A stretch of 64,000 nucleotides of DNA, taken from Caballeronia glathei (GTDB taxonomy: Bacteria > Pseudomonadota > Gammaproteobacteria > Burkholderiales > Burkholderiaceae). The translations under genes were made by a program, and so were the position numbers. The notes below the pieces were generated by a model. That model did not search any database. It had not been told where the DNA came from and saw nothing but the letters and a program-made list of their open reading frames with translations. The stretch spans positions 124,001 through 188,000 of the forward strand of contig NZ_JFHC01000001.1 of NCBI RefSeq assembly GCF_000698595.1, given 5' to 3'. Every line of letters begins with the position of its first letter. Positions within the stretch are counted from its first letter, which is position 1. Positions 1-7,043 of this stretch are shown here, one piece after another.

Positions 1-402
1 GATCTGACGCGCGACCTGGCGGAAATCCTGCCGCAATACGAGGACGAGCTCGTGACCCTCGCGCGACGCCGCGGCGTGCACACGGTCGCGTTCCACCCGC
101 CGTGCACACTGCAGCACGGCCAGCAGATTCGCGGACAGGTCGAGCAATTGCTGACGGCGCTCGGCATCGAAGTGCGCCTGCCCGCCGACAGCCATCTCTG
201 CTGCGGATCGGCGGGCACGTATTCGGTGCTTCAGCCGAAACTCGCGTACACGCTGCGCAACCAGAAGCTCGACCGTCTCGAAAAACTCGAGGCGCAGCTG
301 ATCGTGTCGGCGAACGTCGGGTGCATCGCGCATCTGCAGAGCGGCACGTCGACGCCCGTCACCCACTGGATCCAGCTGCTCGAACATCTCCTTTACGGAT
401 GA
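1..402 (+). CDS. glcF: Glycolate oxidase iron-sulfur subunit GlcF, C-terminal part
   Basis: Only the last 133 residues are in the window; the frame is open from base 1 and stops at 400-402. GlcF carries the iron-sulfur clusters of glycolate oxidase, which converts glycolate to glyoxylate with GlcD and GlcE. Two cysteine-rich CCG-type motifs typical of the family C-terminus are visible: HPPCTLQHGQ near residue 33 and HLCCGSAGTY near residue 67 of the fragment. Upstream glc genes would lie outside the window. The identity is fairly secure from these motifs, although related CCG-domain subunits of lactate or glycerol-3-phosphate oxidoreductases share them. Confidence 0.85.
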   Translation, partial: DLTRDLAEILPQYEDELVTLARRRGVHTVAFHPPCTLQHGQQIRGQVEQLLTALGIEVRLPADSHLCCGSAGTYSVLQPKLAYTLRNQKLDRLEKLEAQLIVSANVGCIAHLQSGTSTPVTHWIQLLEHLLYG

Positions 403-434
403 ATTCGCGAACGGCCCGGCCGGCGGCGCCTCCG

Positions 435-440
435 TATAAT
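435..440 (+). promoter_or_regulatory. Candidate -10 box for yggS
   Basis: A perfect TATAAT lies 30 bp before the yggS ATG in the short gap after glcF. No good -35 hexamer is seen 16-18 bp upstream, so this is only a candidate. Confidence 0.35.
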
Positions 441-470
441 TGCCGGGTCGCAATTCGCCGCACGTGTGCC

Positions 471-1175
471 ATGTCCTCGTCTCATATCGCCCAGCATCTC
501 GAAGAAGTCCGGCAGCGCATCGCGAAGGCGGCAGCAAGCGCCTCGCGCGACGGCGCCTCCGTCAAGCTCCTCGCCGTCTCGAAGACGTTCCCCGCCGAAG
601 ACGTGCGCGCCGCCTTCGAGGCGGGCCAGCGCGCGTTCGGCGAGAACTACGTGCAGGAAGGCGTCGCGAAGATCACGGCGCTCAGCGACCTGCGCAGCGA
701 GCTCGAATGGCATTTCATCGGGCCGCTTCAGTCGAACAAGACGAAAGTCGTCGCTGAGCATTTCGACTGGGTGCAGTCCGTCGATCGCCTGAAGATCGCG
801 CAGCGGCTGTCCGACCAGCGTCCGCCGGGCGCGCCGCCGCTCAACGTCTGCCTGCAGGTGAACGTGAGCGGCGAGGAATCGAAAAGCGGCGTCGAGCCCG
901 CCGAGGCCGCCTCGCTCGCACACCAGATCGCGGCGCTGCCCGGTCTGCGGCTGCGCGGCCTGATGGCGATTCCCGAACCCGCCGCGACGCTCGAGGCACA
1001 ACGCGCGCCGCACGCGCGCCTCTCTGCGCTGATGGACGCGCTGTGCGCCGACGGGCTGGAACTCGACACGCTGTCGATCGGCATGTCGGCGGATCTGGAA
1101 GCGGCCGTGCTCGAAAGCGCGACGATGGTGCGCATCGGCACCGCGATCTTCGGCGCGCGCGACTATTCACACTGA
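471..1175 (+). CDS. yggS: YggS-family pyridoxal-phosphate homeostasis protein
   Basis: A 234-residue single-domain alanine-racemase-fold protein of the YggS/PROSC family, which binds pyridoxal phosphate and helps keep free PLP and amino-acid pools balanced; it has no confirmed catalytic reaction. The PLP lysine is K38 in LLAVSKTF, and the phosphate-binding SIGMSADLEAAV motif is near the C-terminus. The frame is open far upstream, but the ATG at 471 gives the family length and the usual start MSSSHIAQHLEEVR. It sits 34 bp before proC, a very common pairing in proteobacteria, and the two are probably cotranscribed. Confidence 0.93.
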   Translation: MSSSHIAQHLEEVRQRIAKAAASASRDGASVKLLAVSKTFPAEDVRAAFEAGQRAFGENYVQEGVAKITALSDLRSELEWHFIGPLQSNKTKVVAEHFDWVQSVDRLKIAQRLSDQRPPGAPPLNVCLQVNVSGEESKSGVEPAEAASLAHQIAALPGLRLRGLMAIPEPAATLEAQRAPHARLSALMDALCADGLELDTLSIGMSADLEAAVLESATMVRIGTAIFGARDYSH

Positions 1176-1209
1176 CCTTCACCCTCACCTTCACGTACAC
1201 CGGATTGAC

Positions 1210-2022
1210 ATGAAAATTGCATTCATCGGCGGCGGCAACATGGCGGCTGCGCTCATCGGCGGCCTGATCAAGCGCGGCGTGGCGCCGGCGGATCTGTACG
1301 CGGTCGACATCAACGACGAAGCCCGCGCGCGCACCGCAAAGCAGTTCGGCATCGAAACGGGCGCGGCGATCGACGCGATGCTCGCCGGCTTCGACGCGAT
1401 CCTGCTCGCGGTGAAGCCGCAGGTTCTGAAAGACGTCGCGCAGGCGCTGAAGCCGCATCTTTCGAGGCAGCTTGTCATCAGCATCGCGGCGGGGATTCGC
1501 GCGAGCGACCTGTCGCGCTGGCTTGGCGGCTACGCGCGGATCGTGCGCACGATGCCGAACACGCCCGCGCTGATCGGCATGGGCGTGACCGGGCTCGCGG
1601 CGCTGCCGGGCGTGGACGACGCGGCGAAGACGCTGGCGTCGAAGGTGCTGGAAGCGGTGGGCTCGGCCGTGTGGTTCGACGACGAGGCGAAGATCGACGC
1701 CGTCACCGCGATCTCGGGCAGCGGCCCGGCCTACGTGTTCTATTTCATCGAGGCGATGCAGGAAGCCGCGCGCCGCCTCGGCATGGACGAGGAACAGGGC
1801 CGCGCGCTCGCGGTCGCGACGTTCACCGGGGCGGCGCAACTGGCGGCGCAATCGGGCGAACCCGCGAGCGTGCTGCGCGAGCGCGTGACATCGAAGGGCG
1901 GCACGACGGCGGCGGCGCTGGCATCGTTCGAAGCGGCGGGTGTGAAGGAAGCGATCGTGCGCGGCGCGCTGGCCGCGGATGCGCGCGCGAAGGAAATGGG
2001 CGACGAACTGGGCGCGGCCTGA
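1210..2022 (+). CDS. proC: Pyrroline-5-carboxylate reductase
   Basis: A 270-residue enzyme that reduces pyrroline-5-carboxylate to proline with NAD(P)H, the last step of proline synthesis in the cytoplasm. The N-terminal Rossmann motif FIGGGNMAAALIGG follows the start directly. The family signature around SKGGTTAAAL, with the preceding ERVTSKGG, is present in the C-terminal dimerisation domain, and the length is typical. It lies just downstream of yggS. The last 17 bp, including the stop codon, are repeated 37 bp further on (see the repeat entry). Confidence 0.96.
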   Translation: MKIAFIGGGNMAAALIGGLIKRGVAPADLYAVDINDEARARTAKQFGIETGAAIDAMLAGFDAILLAVKPQVLKDVAQALKPHLSRQLVISIAAGIRASDLSRWLGGYARIVRTMPNTPALIGMGVTGLAALPGVDDAAKTLASKVLEAVGSAVWFDDEAKIDAVTAISGSGPAYVFYFIEAMQEAARRLGMDEEQGRALAVATFTGAAQLAAQSGEPASVLRERVTSKGGTTAAALASFEAAGVKEAIVRGALAADARAKEMGDELGAA

Positions 2023-2060
2023 GCGGCGGAACTGGACCACCGGACTGGGCGCGGCCTGAG
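2007..2060 (+). repeat. 17-bp direct repeat over the proC stop codon
   Basis: ACTGGGCGCGGCCTGAG occurs at 2007-2023, spanning the last proC codons and the TGA, and again at 2044-2060. The copies are 37 bp apart. It looks like a small tandem duplication of the gene end. Confidence 0.8.
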
Positions 2061-2090
2061 AGAAACGGGACGCTCGCCCGTCCGCGAATG

Positions 2091-2129
2091 AAAAAGCCGT
2101 TCCGGGACGAGCCGGAACGGCTTTTTTTT
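2091..2129. terminator. Bidirectional terminator between proC and ubiA
   Basis: A 15-bp stem (2091-2105 with 2111-2125, including the A and T runs) around the loop GACGA, with A's on one side and eight T's on the other. It can end proC on the plus strand and, more weakly because of the distance, ubiA on the minus strand. Confidence 0.9.
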
Positions 2130-2199
2130 GCGTGGTGCGTGGTGCGTGGTGCGTGGTGCGTGGTGCGTGGTGCGTGGTGCGTCGTGCGTGGTGCGTGGT
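2130..2199. repeat. Heptanucleotide tandem repeat, 10 copies
   Basis: Ten head-to-tail copies of GCGTGGT (70 bp) start directly after the T-run of the proC terminator; copy 8 (2179-2185) reads GCGTCGT, the others are identical. It ends 17 bp before the ubiA stop codon. Such short perfect arrays change copy number by slippage, so this is a likely strain-variable locus. It codes for nothing convincing. Confidence 0.95.
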
Positions 2200-2216
2200 G
2201 CGCAGCACTTCGGCGC

Positions 2217-3077
2217 CTACGCCGATACCGCGTAATGCAGCGCGATCCCCGCGAACAGCACGCCGCCCAGCCAGTTGTTGTGCTTGAAAGCGGCGAAGCA
2301 TGCCATGCGCTCGCGGTTGCGGATGAGCGCGTAGTGGTACACCGCGCACGCCGCCGCGGCGAGCCAGCCGAGCCAGTACAGCCAGCCGAAGCCGAGCGCG
2401 ATGCCGATCCCGAGGTAGATCGCGAGCGTCGCCGCATAGCAGAGCATCACGGCGAGCACGTCGTAGCGGCCGAACGTCAGCGCCGATGTGCGGATGCCGA
2501 TCTTGATGTCGTCGTCGCGATCGACCATCGCGTATTCGGTGTCGTAGGCGACCGACCAGAACACGTTCGCCGCCAGCATGATCCATGCGAGCGGGGGCAC
2601 CTGGTCCTGCACGGCGGCGAACGCCATCGGAATGCCGAAGCCGAACGCGATGCCGAGGTAAGCCTGAGGAATCGCGAAAAAGCGCTTGGTGAACGGGTAC
2701 GTGCCCGCGACGAAGAGCGCGAACACCGACAGCTCCTTCGTGAGCGTGTTGAGCGGCAGGATCAGCAGGAACGCCATCAGCGAGAGCGCCGCCGCCAGCG
2801 CGACGGCCTCCCACGCCTTGATCTTGCCCGAAGTGATCGGCCGGTTCTCGGTTCGCTTCACGTGGCGGTCGAAATCGCGGTCGGCGTAGTCGTTGATCGC
2901 GCAGCCCGCCGAGCGCATCAGGATCGTGCCGATCACGAAGATCATGAGCAGCATCGGCGACGGCGGGCCGCCCGATGCGATCCACAGCGCGTTGAGCGTC
3001 GGCCAGAGCAGCAGCAGGCTGCCGATGGGCTTGTCGAGGCGCACGAGGCGCAGGTACAGCGGAAGACGGGCTAACAT
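2217..3077 (-). CDS. ubiA: 4-hydroxybenzoate octaprenyltransferase
   Basis: A 286-residue integral membrane prenyltransferase that joins a polyprenyl chain to 4-hydroxybenzoate, the first membrane step of ubiquinone synthesis. Both aspartate-rich motifs that bind Mg-diphosphate are present: NDYADRDFD near residue 75 and [12 protein letters not shown] near residue 200. There are about eight hydrophobic segments. I chose the ATG at 3077 ([20 protein letters not shown]), which matches the family N-terminus; a longer open frame upstream has no family match. It converges on proC. Confidence 0.95.
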   Translation of the reverse strand: MLARLPLYLRLVRLDKPIGSLLLLWPTLNALWIASGGPPSPMLLMIFVIGTILMRSAGCAINDYADRDFDRHVKRTENRPITSGKIKAWEAVALAAALSLMAFLLILPLNTLTKELSVFALFVAGTYPFTKRFFAIPQAYLGIAFGFGIPMAFAAVQDQVPPLAWIMLAANVFWSVAYDTEYAMVDRDDDIKIGIRTSALTFGRYDVLAVMLCYAATLAIYLGIGIALGFGWLYWLGWLAAAACAVYHYALIRNRERMACFAAFKHNNWLGGVLFAGIALHYAVSA

Positions 3078-3156
3078 GGGCGTGGCCGGTTGAAACGATC
3101 CGGCTATTTTAGAGCAGCGCGATTCAGGGCACGCCGCCCCCGGCGCAATCCAAAAC

Positions 3157-3191
3157 AAAACCCCCGCAGCCGGAAGGACTGCGGGGGTTTT
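3157..3191 (-). terminator. Terminator of dps
   Basis: A stem of about 13 bp, AAAACCCCCGCAG with its complement CTGCGGGGGTTTT, around a short loop. T's lie on both sides, so it can work both ways; it lies 34 bp after the dps stop. Confidence 0.85.
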
Positions 3192-3224
3192 CAGAACCAG
3201 CAGGTCAGAAGCGCGTTGCGTGCG

Positions 3225-3713
3225 TCAGGCCAGCATCGCGCGCAGCATCCACGCGGTCTTCTCGTGCGTCTGCATGCGCTGTGTGAGCAGGTCGGCGGTC
3301 GGTTCGTCGTTCGCGGCCTCGGTCGCCGGGAAGATTTCGCGCGCGGTGCGCACTACCGCTTCCTGTCCTTCCACCAGTTGGCGGATCATCTCTTCCGCGG
3401 CCGGCACGCCGTCGGCTTCCGGAATCGACGACAGCTTCGCGAATTCCCTGTAGCTGCCCGGCGCGTGCACGCCCAGTGCGCGGATGCGCTCCGCGATCGA
3501 ATCGACAGCCAGCGCCAGTTCGTTGTATTGCGTCTCGAACATCAGGTGCAGCGTGTTGAACATCGGGCCCGTGACGTTCCAGTGGAAATTGTGCGTCTTC
3601 AGGTAGAGCGTGTACGTGTCCGCCAATAGACGCGACAGTCCGTCGGCGATCTTCTTGCGGTCCTTGTCGCTGATGCCGATATTCACAGCCGGTGCACTGC
3701 CTTTCTTCGCCAT
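3225..3713 (-). CDS. dps: Dps ferritin-like DNA-protection protein
   Basis: A 162-residue ferritin-fold protein that assembles into a 12-subunit shell, oxidises and stores iron with peroxide, and coats DNA in stress or stationary phase. The ferroxidase signature is visible: [14 protein letters not shown] followed by [23 protein letters not shown]. The ATG at 3713 is preceded by AAGGAG at good spacing and gives a lysine-containing N-terminal tail (MAKKGSAP). It is the last gene of the minus-strand series recG-oxyR-katA-small membrane protein-dps, so control by OxyR is a reasonable inference. The gap to the small gene is 171 bp and probably holds its own promoter. Confidence 0.93.
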   Translation of the reverse strand: MAKKGSAPAVNIGISDKDRKKIADGLSRLLADTYTLYLKTHNFHWNVTGPMFNTLHLMFETQYNELALAVDSIAERIRALGVHAPGSYREFAKLSSIPEADGVPAAEEMIRQLVEGQEAVVRTAREIFPATEAANDEPTADLLTQRMQTHEKTAWMLRAMLA

Positions 3714-3884
3714 GATGACTCCTTGAGAGAGTGATACGAACGGTGCGAACGCGCCGCGCTGCCGGTTGCCCGGGCGCGGCCGTTCGAGCGTCCGACAGTT
3801 TATCTTAGAAACGTCCGCACTTCGTTGCGCGGCGGGGCCCCGAGGAGCATTGCGGGCGCGTCGCGGCGACACGCCGCATGCCCG

Positions 3885-4040
3885 TCACCCGGCGCCGAGC
3901 ATCCCCGCCGCGACGATCACGCCATAGCCGGCCGCGACGATCGCGAAACCGAGCGCGACGCGCACGCCGCGCGACGCGTTGCGGCTCGTCGCTTCGATCC
4001 GGAATGCGGCCTGTTCGATTGCCATCAGCGCCTGTGTCAT
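3885..4040 (-). CDS. 51-residue predicted membrane protein between katA and dps
   Basis: A short open frame starting MTQALMAIEQAAFRIEATSR. It has an AAGGAG ribosome-binding site about 6 nt before the ATG, a basic segment (RNASRGVRV) and one glycine/alanine-rich hydrophobic helix at about residues 29-50, ending in GAG and TGA. The layout suggests a single-pass membrane microprotein with a cytoplasmic N-terminal half. It begins 71 bp after katA and runs the same way, so it is probably cotranscribed with katA. I do not recognise a family. Codon third positions are GC-rich like the neighbours. Confidence 0.6.
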   Translation of the reverse strand: MTQALMAIEQAAFRIEATSRNASRGVRVALGFAIVAAGYGVIVAAGMLGAG

Positions 4041-4078
4041 GGTCGTTCTCCTTGAGTCGGTGATTGCGCGCGCGCTTT

Positions 4079-4113
4079 GCCCGCACGCTTGCCCGCGCGC
4101 CTGCCCGCGCGTT
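4079..4113. repeat. Imperfect 12-bp triplication at the end of katA
   Basis: Three similar units in a row, GCCCGCACGCTT, GCCCGCGCGCCT and GCCCGCGCGTT, just past and touching the katA stop codon. It is probably slippage in GC-rich spacer. Confidence 0.6.
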
Positions 4114-5575
4114 ACTTCGCTGCGGCCTGCGCCGGCTCGCGAAGCGCCGCGAGCGCGCTTGCCACCCCTTGCGCATAGGCCGGATCAGCGCGGCGGAAGT
4201 GTTCCAGCTGGCGCGCGACGATCTCCTCCGGCACACCGTCGATATGACGCGCGATATTGCCGAAAAGACGCTCGCGCTCGGCATCGCTGAAAAGACGGAA
4301 CAGCGCGCCCGGCTGGCTGTAGTAGTCGTCGTCCTCGCGATGGTCGTAGCGCTCGACCGCGCCCGCCGCGAGCGGCGGCTCGTTCACGCTCGCGTCCTGC
4401 GCGAAGTCGCCGAAGCGGTTCGGCTCGTAGTTCACGCGCCCGCCGTGGTTGCCGTCCACACGCATCGCGCCGTCGCGGTGAAACGCATTGGCCACCGGCG
4501 CGCGCGGCGCGTTCACCGGAATCTGATGGTGATTGATGCCGAGCCGGTAGCGCTGCGTGTCGCCGTACGAGAAGAGCCGCCCCTGCAACATGCGGTCCGG
4601 CGAGAAGCCGATGCCCGGCACCACGTTCGCCGGCGTGAACGCCGACTGCTCCACGTCCGCGAAATAGTTCGCCGCGTTGCGGTTCAACTCGATCACGCCG
4701 ACGTCGATCAGCGGGTAATCCTTGTGCGGCCAGACCTTCGTGACGTCGAACGGATTGATGCGGCAGGCTGCCGCGTCGGCTTCGGACATGACCTGAATGC
4801 GGAAATTCCACCGCGGAAAGTTGCCGCGATCGATGTTGCCGACGAGATCGCGCTGCGCGCTCTCGCGATCCCGCGCGACGACCGCCGACGCTTCTGCATC
4901 GGTGAAGTTCTCGAGCGGCTGCTGCGACTTGAAGTGGAACTTCACGTAGAAGCGCTCGTTGTCCGCATTGATGAACGAGAACGTGTGCGAGCCGAAGCCG
5001 TGCATCTGGCGGAAGCTTTGCGGAATGCCGCGATCGCTCATCAGGATCGTCACCTGATGCAGCGATTCAGGATGCCGCGACCAGAAATCCCACGCCGCAA
5101 CATTGCTGCGCAGGTTCGTGTACGGATCGCGCTTTTGCGTGTGGATGAAGTCCGGAAACTTCAGCGGATCGCGGATGAAGAACACGGGCGTGTTGTTGCC
5201 GACGACGTCCCAGTTGCCCTCTTCCGTGTAGAACTTGATCGAGAAGCCGCGCACGTCGCGCTCGGCGTCGGCGGCGCCCCGCTCGCCGGCCACCGTCGAA
5301 AAGCGCATGAAAAGCGGCGTTTCCTTGCCAATCTGCGAAAACACCCTGGCCTTCGTGTAGCGCGAGATGTCGTGCGTGACCGTGAGCTTGCCGAAGGCGC
5401 CCGAGCCCTTCGCGTGAACGCGGCGCTCGGGGATCACTTCGCGGTCGAAGTGCGCGAGCTTCTCGATCAGCCAGAAGTCCTGCAACGTGACGGGGCCGCG
5501 CCGGCCGGCCGTCTGCGAATTCTGGTTGTCGCCGACGGGTGCGCCGGCTGCCGTGGTGAGGATTCGGTCGGTCAT
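4112..5575 (-). CDS. katA: Monofunctional haem catalase
   Basis: A 487-residue small-subunit catalase that turns hydrogen peroxide into water and oxygen. It opens with the family start ([18 protein letters not shown]). The active-site histidine lies in [12 protein letters not shown] near residue 55, the asparagine in [13 protein letters not shown] near residue 128, and the proximal haem tyrosine in [13 protein letters not shown] near residue 338. The ATG at 5575 has AGGAG upstream; the longer open frame has no family match. Length and motifs fit clade-3 KatA. It lies between oxyR and dps, which points to peroxide induction through OxyR. Confidence 0.95.
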   Translation of the reverse strand: MTDRILTTAAGAPVGDNQNSQTAGRRGPVTLQDFWLIEKLAHFDREVIPERRVHAKGSGAFGKLTVTHDISRYTKARVFSQIGKETPLFMRFSTVAGERGAADAERDVRGFSIKFYTEEGNWDVVGNNTPVFFIRDPLKFPDFIHTQKRDPYTNLRSNVAAWDFWSRHPESLHQVTILMSDRGIPQSFRQMHGFGSHTFSFINADNERFYVKFHFKSQQPLENFTDAEASAVVARDRESAQRDLVGNIDRGNFPRWNFRIQVMSEADAAACRINPFDVTKVWPHKDYPLIDVGVIELNRNAANYFADVEQSAFTPANVVPGIGFSPDRMLQGRLFSYGDTQRYRLGINHHQIPVNAPRAPVANAFHRDGAMRVDGNHGGRVNYEPNRFGDFAQDASVNEPPLAAGAVERYDHREDDDYYSQPGALFRLFSDAERERLFGNIARHIDGVPEEIVARQLEHFRRADPAYAQGVASALAALREPAQAAAK

Positions 5576-5633
5576 TGTGCTACTCCTGTTTTTATCGGGA
5601 TTCGGGAACGGACTTGGCGGGACGGCGGCTGAT

Positions 5634-5747
5634 TTACGCGACGCGGGCGAAACTCGCCAGCACGTCGGCGACGACACAGCGCGCCTCGCGATACGTCGCG
5701 GACAAGTGGGCCGTCTGGCTTCCTGCAAAGTTGGCGATCTGACGCAT
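5634..5747 (-). CDS. Possible 37-residue leader ORF upstream of katA
   Basis: An ATG at 5747 with AGGAAA a few bases upstream opens a 37-codon frame ([20 protein letters not shown]...) ending at TAA, 58 bp before the katA start. It lies between the AT-rich katA regulatory region and katA itself, so it would be on the same transcript. It could be a leader peptide or chance; no family is recognised. Confidence 0.35.
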   Translation of the reverse strand: MRQIANFAGSQTAHLSATYREARCVVADVLASFARVA

Positions 5748-5790
5748 GGCTTTCCTCGTTGGTCGGGCGCTCGCGGCCCATGGAGGTGAG

Positions 5791-5843
5791 AATATCAAAA
5801 GCTATTCTCATTTCGAATTCGATAAAATTTATCTATCCGATAG
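5791..5843 (-). promoter_or_regulatory. AT-rich katA control region, possible OxyR site
   Basis: A 50-bp AT-rich block in otherwise GC-rich DNA between oxyR and katA. Read on the minus strand it begins ATAG-N7-TTAT, close to one half of the OxyR pattern ATAG-N7-CTAT; the second half is poor. A TATTCT that could be a -10 box follows. The position fits an OxyR-activated promoter, but the motif match is partial. Confidence 0.45.
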
Positions 5844-5891
5844 GCGGCGACGAGGGCGGCCGGAAGATCGTGGCGGGCGATGTCGCTCGAG

Positions 5892-5930
5892 GAAAAAGAA
5901 AAGCCGCGCCCGTTCGCGTGGGCGCGGCTC
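5892..5930 (-). terminator. Terminator of oxyR
   Basis: On the minus strand a 10-bp GC stem (GAGCCGCGCC / GGCGCGGCTT) is followed by TTTTCTTTTTCC, 20 bp after the oxyR stop. It separates oxyR from the katA transcript. Confidence 0.85.
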
Positions 5931-5949
5931 GTCGAAAAGCGCGTGCCGG

Positions 5950-6909
5950 TCAGTTCACCGCGACCGGCATGTCGAGCTTCTTGACGCCCTGCAGGTCGCA
6001 GGCGGCAATGGCATCGGAAATGGCGTCGATGGCGGGCATGCGCGTAAAGCTCTTGCGCCACGCGAGCACCACGCGGCGATCCGGCACCGGCTCGTCGAAC
6101 GGCACATAGCTGAGCAGCCCCGAATCGACGCCTGCGGCGTGCGGCTTCACTTCCAGCACCGACATGCGCGGCAGCACCGTAATGCCGACACCGCTCGCCA
6201 CCATGTGCCGGATGGTTTCCAGCGACGAGCCCTCGAATGTCTTCTGAATGCCGTCCGCGTTCTGCGAGAAGCGCATCAGCTCGGGACACACGCCCAGCAC
6301 GTGGTCGCGGAAACAATGGCCGCTGCCGAGCAGCAGCATGGTTTCCTGCTTCAGGTCGTCGGGATCGATCTTGCCGCGGTTTTCCCACGCGTGCCCCGAC
6401 GGCATCGCAACGACGAACGGCTCGTCGTAGAGCGCGCGCACCATGAGCCCGGTTTCGGGAAACGGCAGCGCCATGATCGCAACGTCGATTTCGCCCTGCT
6501 TGAGCAGCTCGATCAGCTTGAGCGTGTAGTTTTCCTGCAGCATCAGCGGCATCTGCGGGACCGCCCGGATCATCTGCTTGACGAGCGTCGGCAGCAGATA
6601 GGGCCCGATCGTGTAGATCACGCCCAGGCGCAGCGGACCGACGAGCGGGTCCTTGCCCTGCTTGGCGATTTCCTTGATGGCGAGCGTCTGTTCCAGCACG
6701 CGCTGCGCCTGCGTGACGATCTGCTCGCCGATCGGCGTGACGCTGACTTCGCTCGTGCCGCGCTCGAAGATCTGCACGTTCAGTTCGTCTTCGAGCTTCT
6801 TGATCGCCACCGACAGGGTCGGCTGGCTGACGAAACATGCCTCGGCGGCGCGACCAAAATGCCGTTCGCGCGCCACCGCGACGATGTATTTCAGTTCAGT
6901 GAGCGTCAT
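5950..6909 (-). CDS. oxyR: OxyR, peroxide-sensing LysR-type regulator
   Basis: A 319-residue LysR-family activator. An N-terminal winged helix-turn-helix (residues 1-60, LKYIVAVARERHFGRAAEAC) precedes the substrate-like domain. The two redox cysteines are C199 and C208 in GSGHCFRDHVLGVCPEL, the same numbering as in E. coli OxyR; they form a disulfide on contact with peroxide. It lies 374 bp upstream of katA and 134 bp downstream of recG, all on the minus strand. The likely targets here are katA, dps and itself. It has its own terminator, so it need not be cotranscribed with katA. Confidence 0.97.
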   Translation of the reverse strand: MTLTELKYIVAVARERHFGRAAEACFVSQPTLSVAIKKLEDELNVQIFERGTSEVSVTPIGEQIVTQAQRVLEQTLAIKEIAKQGKDPLVGPLRLGVIYTIGPYLLPTLVKQMIRAVPQMPLMLQENYTLKLIELLKQGEIDVAIMALPFPETGLMVRALYDEPFVVAMPSGHAWENRGKIDPDDLKQETMLLLGSGHCFRDHVLGVCPELMRFSQNADGIQKTFEGSSLETIRHMVASGVGITVLPRMSVLEVKPHAAGVDSGLLSYVPFDEPVPDRRVVLAWRKSFTRMPAIDAISDAIAACDLQGVKKLDMPVAVN

Positions 6910-7043
6910 TGGGGACCAATCAGAGCCATGAATTCGATAGGTTTATCTTATACACCCGTGACGGCGATTCGCCAACCTGTCAGCCGATCGCCCGACGCGA
7001 CGCGATTAAATAGGGACCGACAAAGCCGCCGCTAGTTCAACGC

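Noticed and set aside
2130..2199. CRISPR array or coding repeat
   Set aside because: Seven-base units without spacers; the peptide it would encode (Thr-His-His-Ala type) belongs to no gene with a start signal.
4064..5632. A 522-codon plus-strand frame
   Set aside because: It is exactly antisense to katA and rich in Arg/Ala/Val, as expected from mirrored GC-rich codons.
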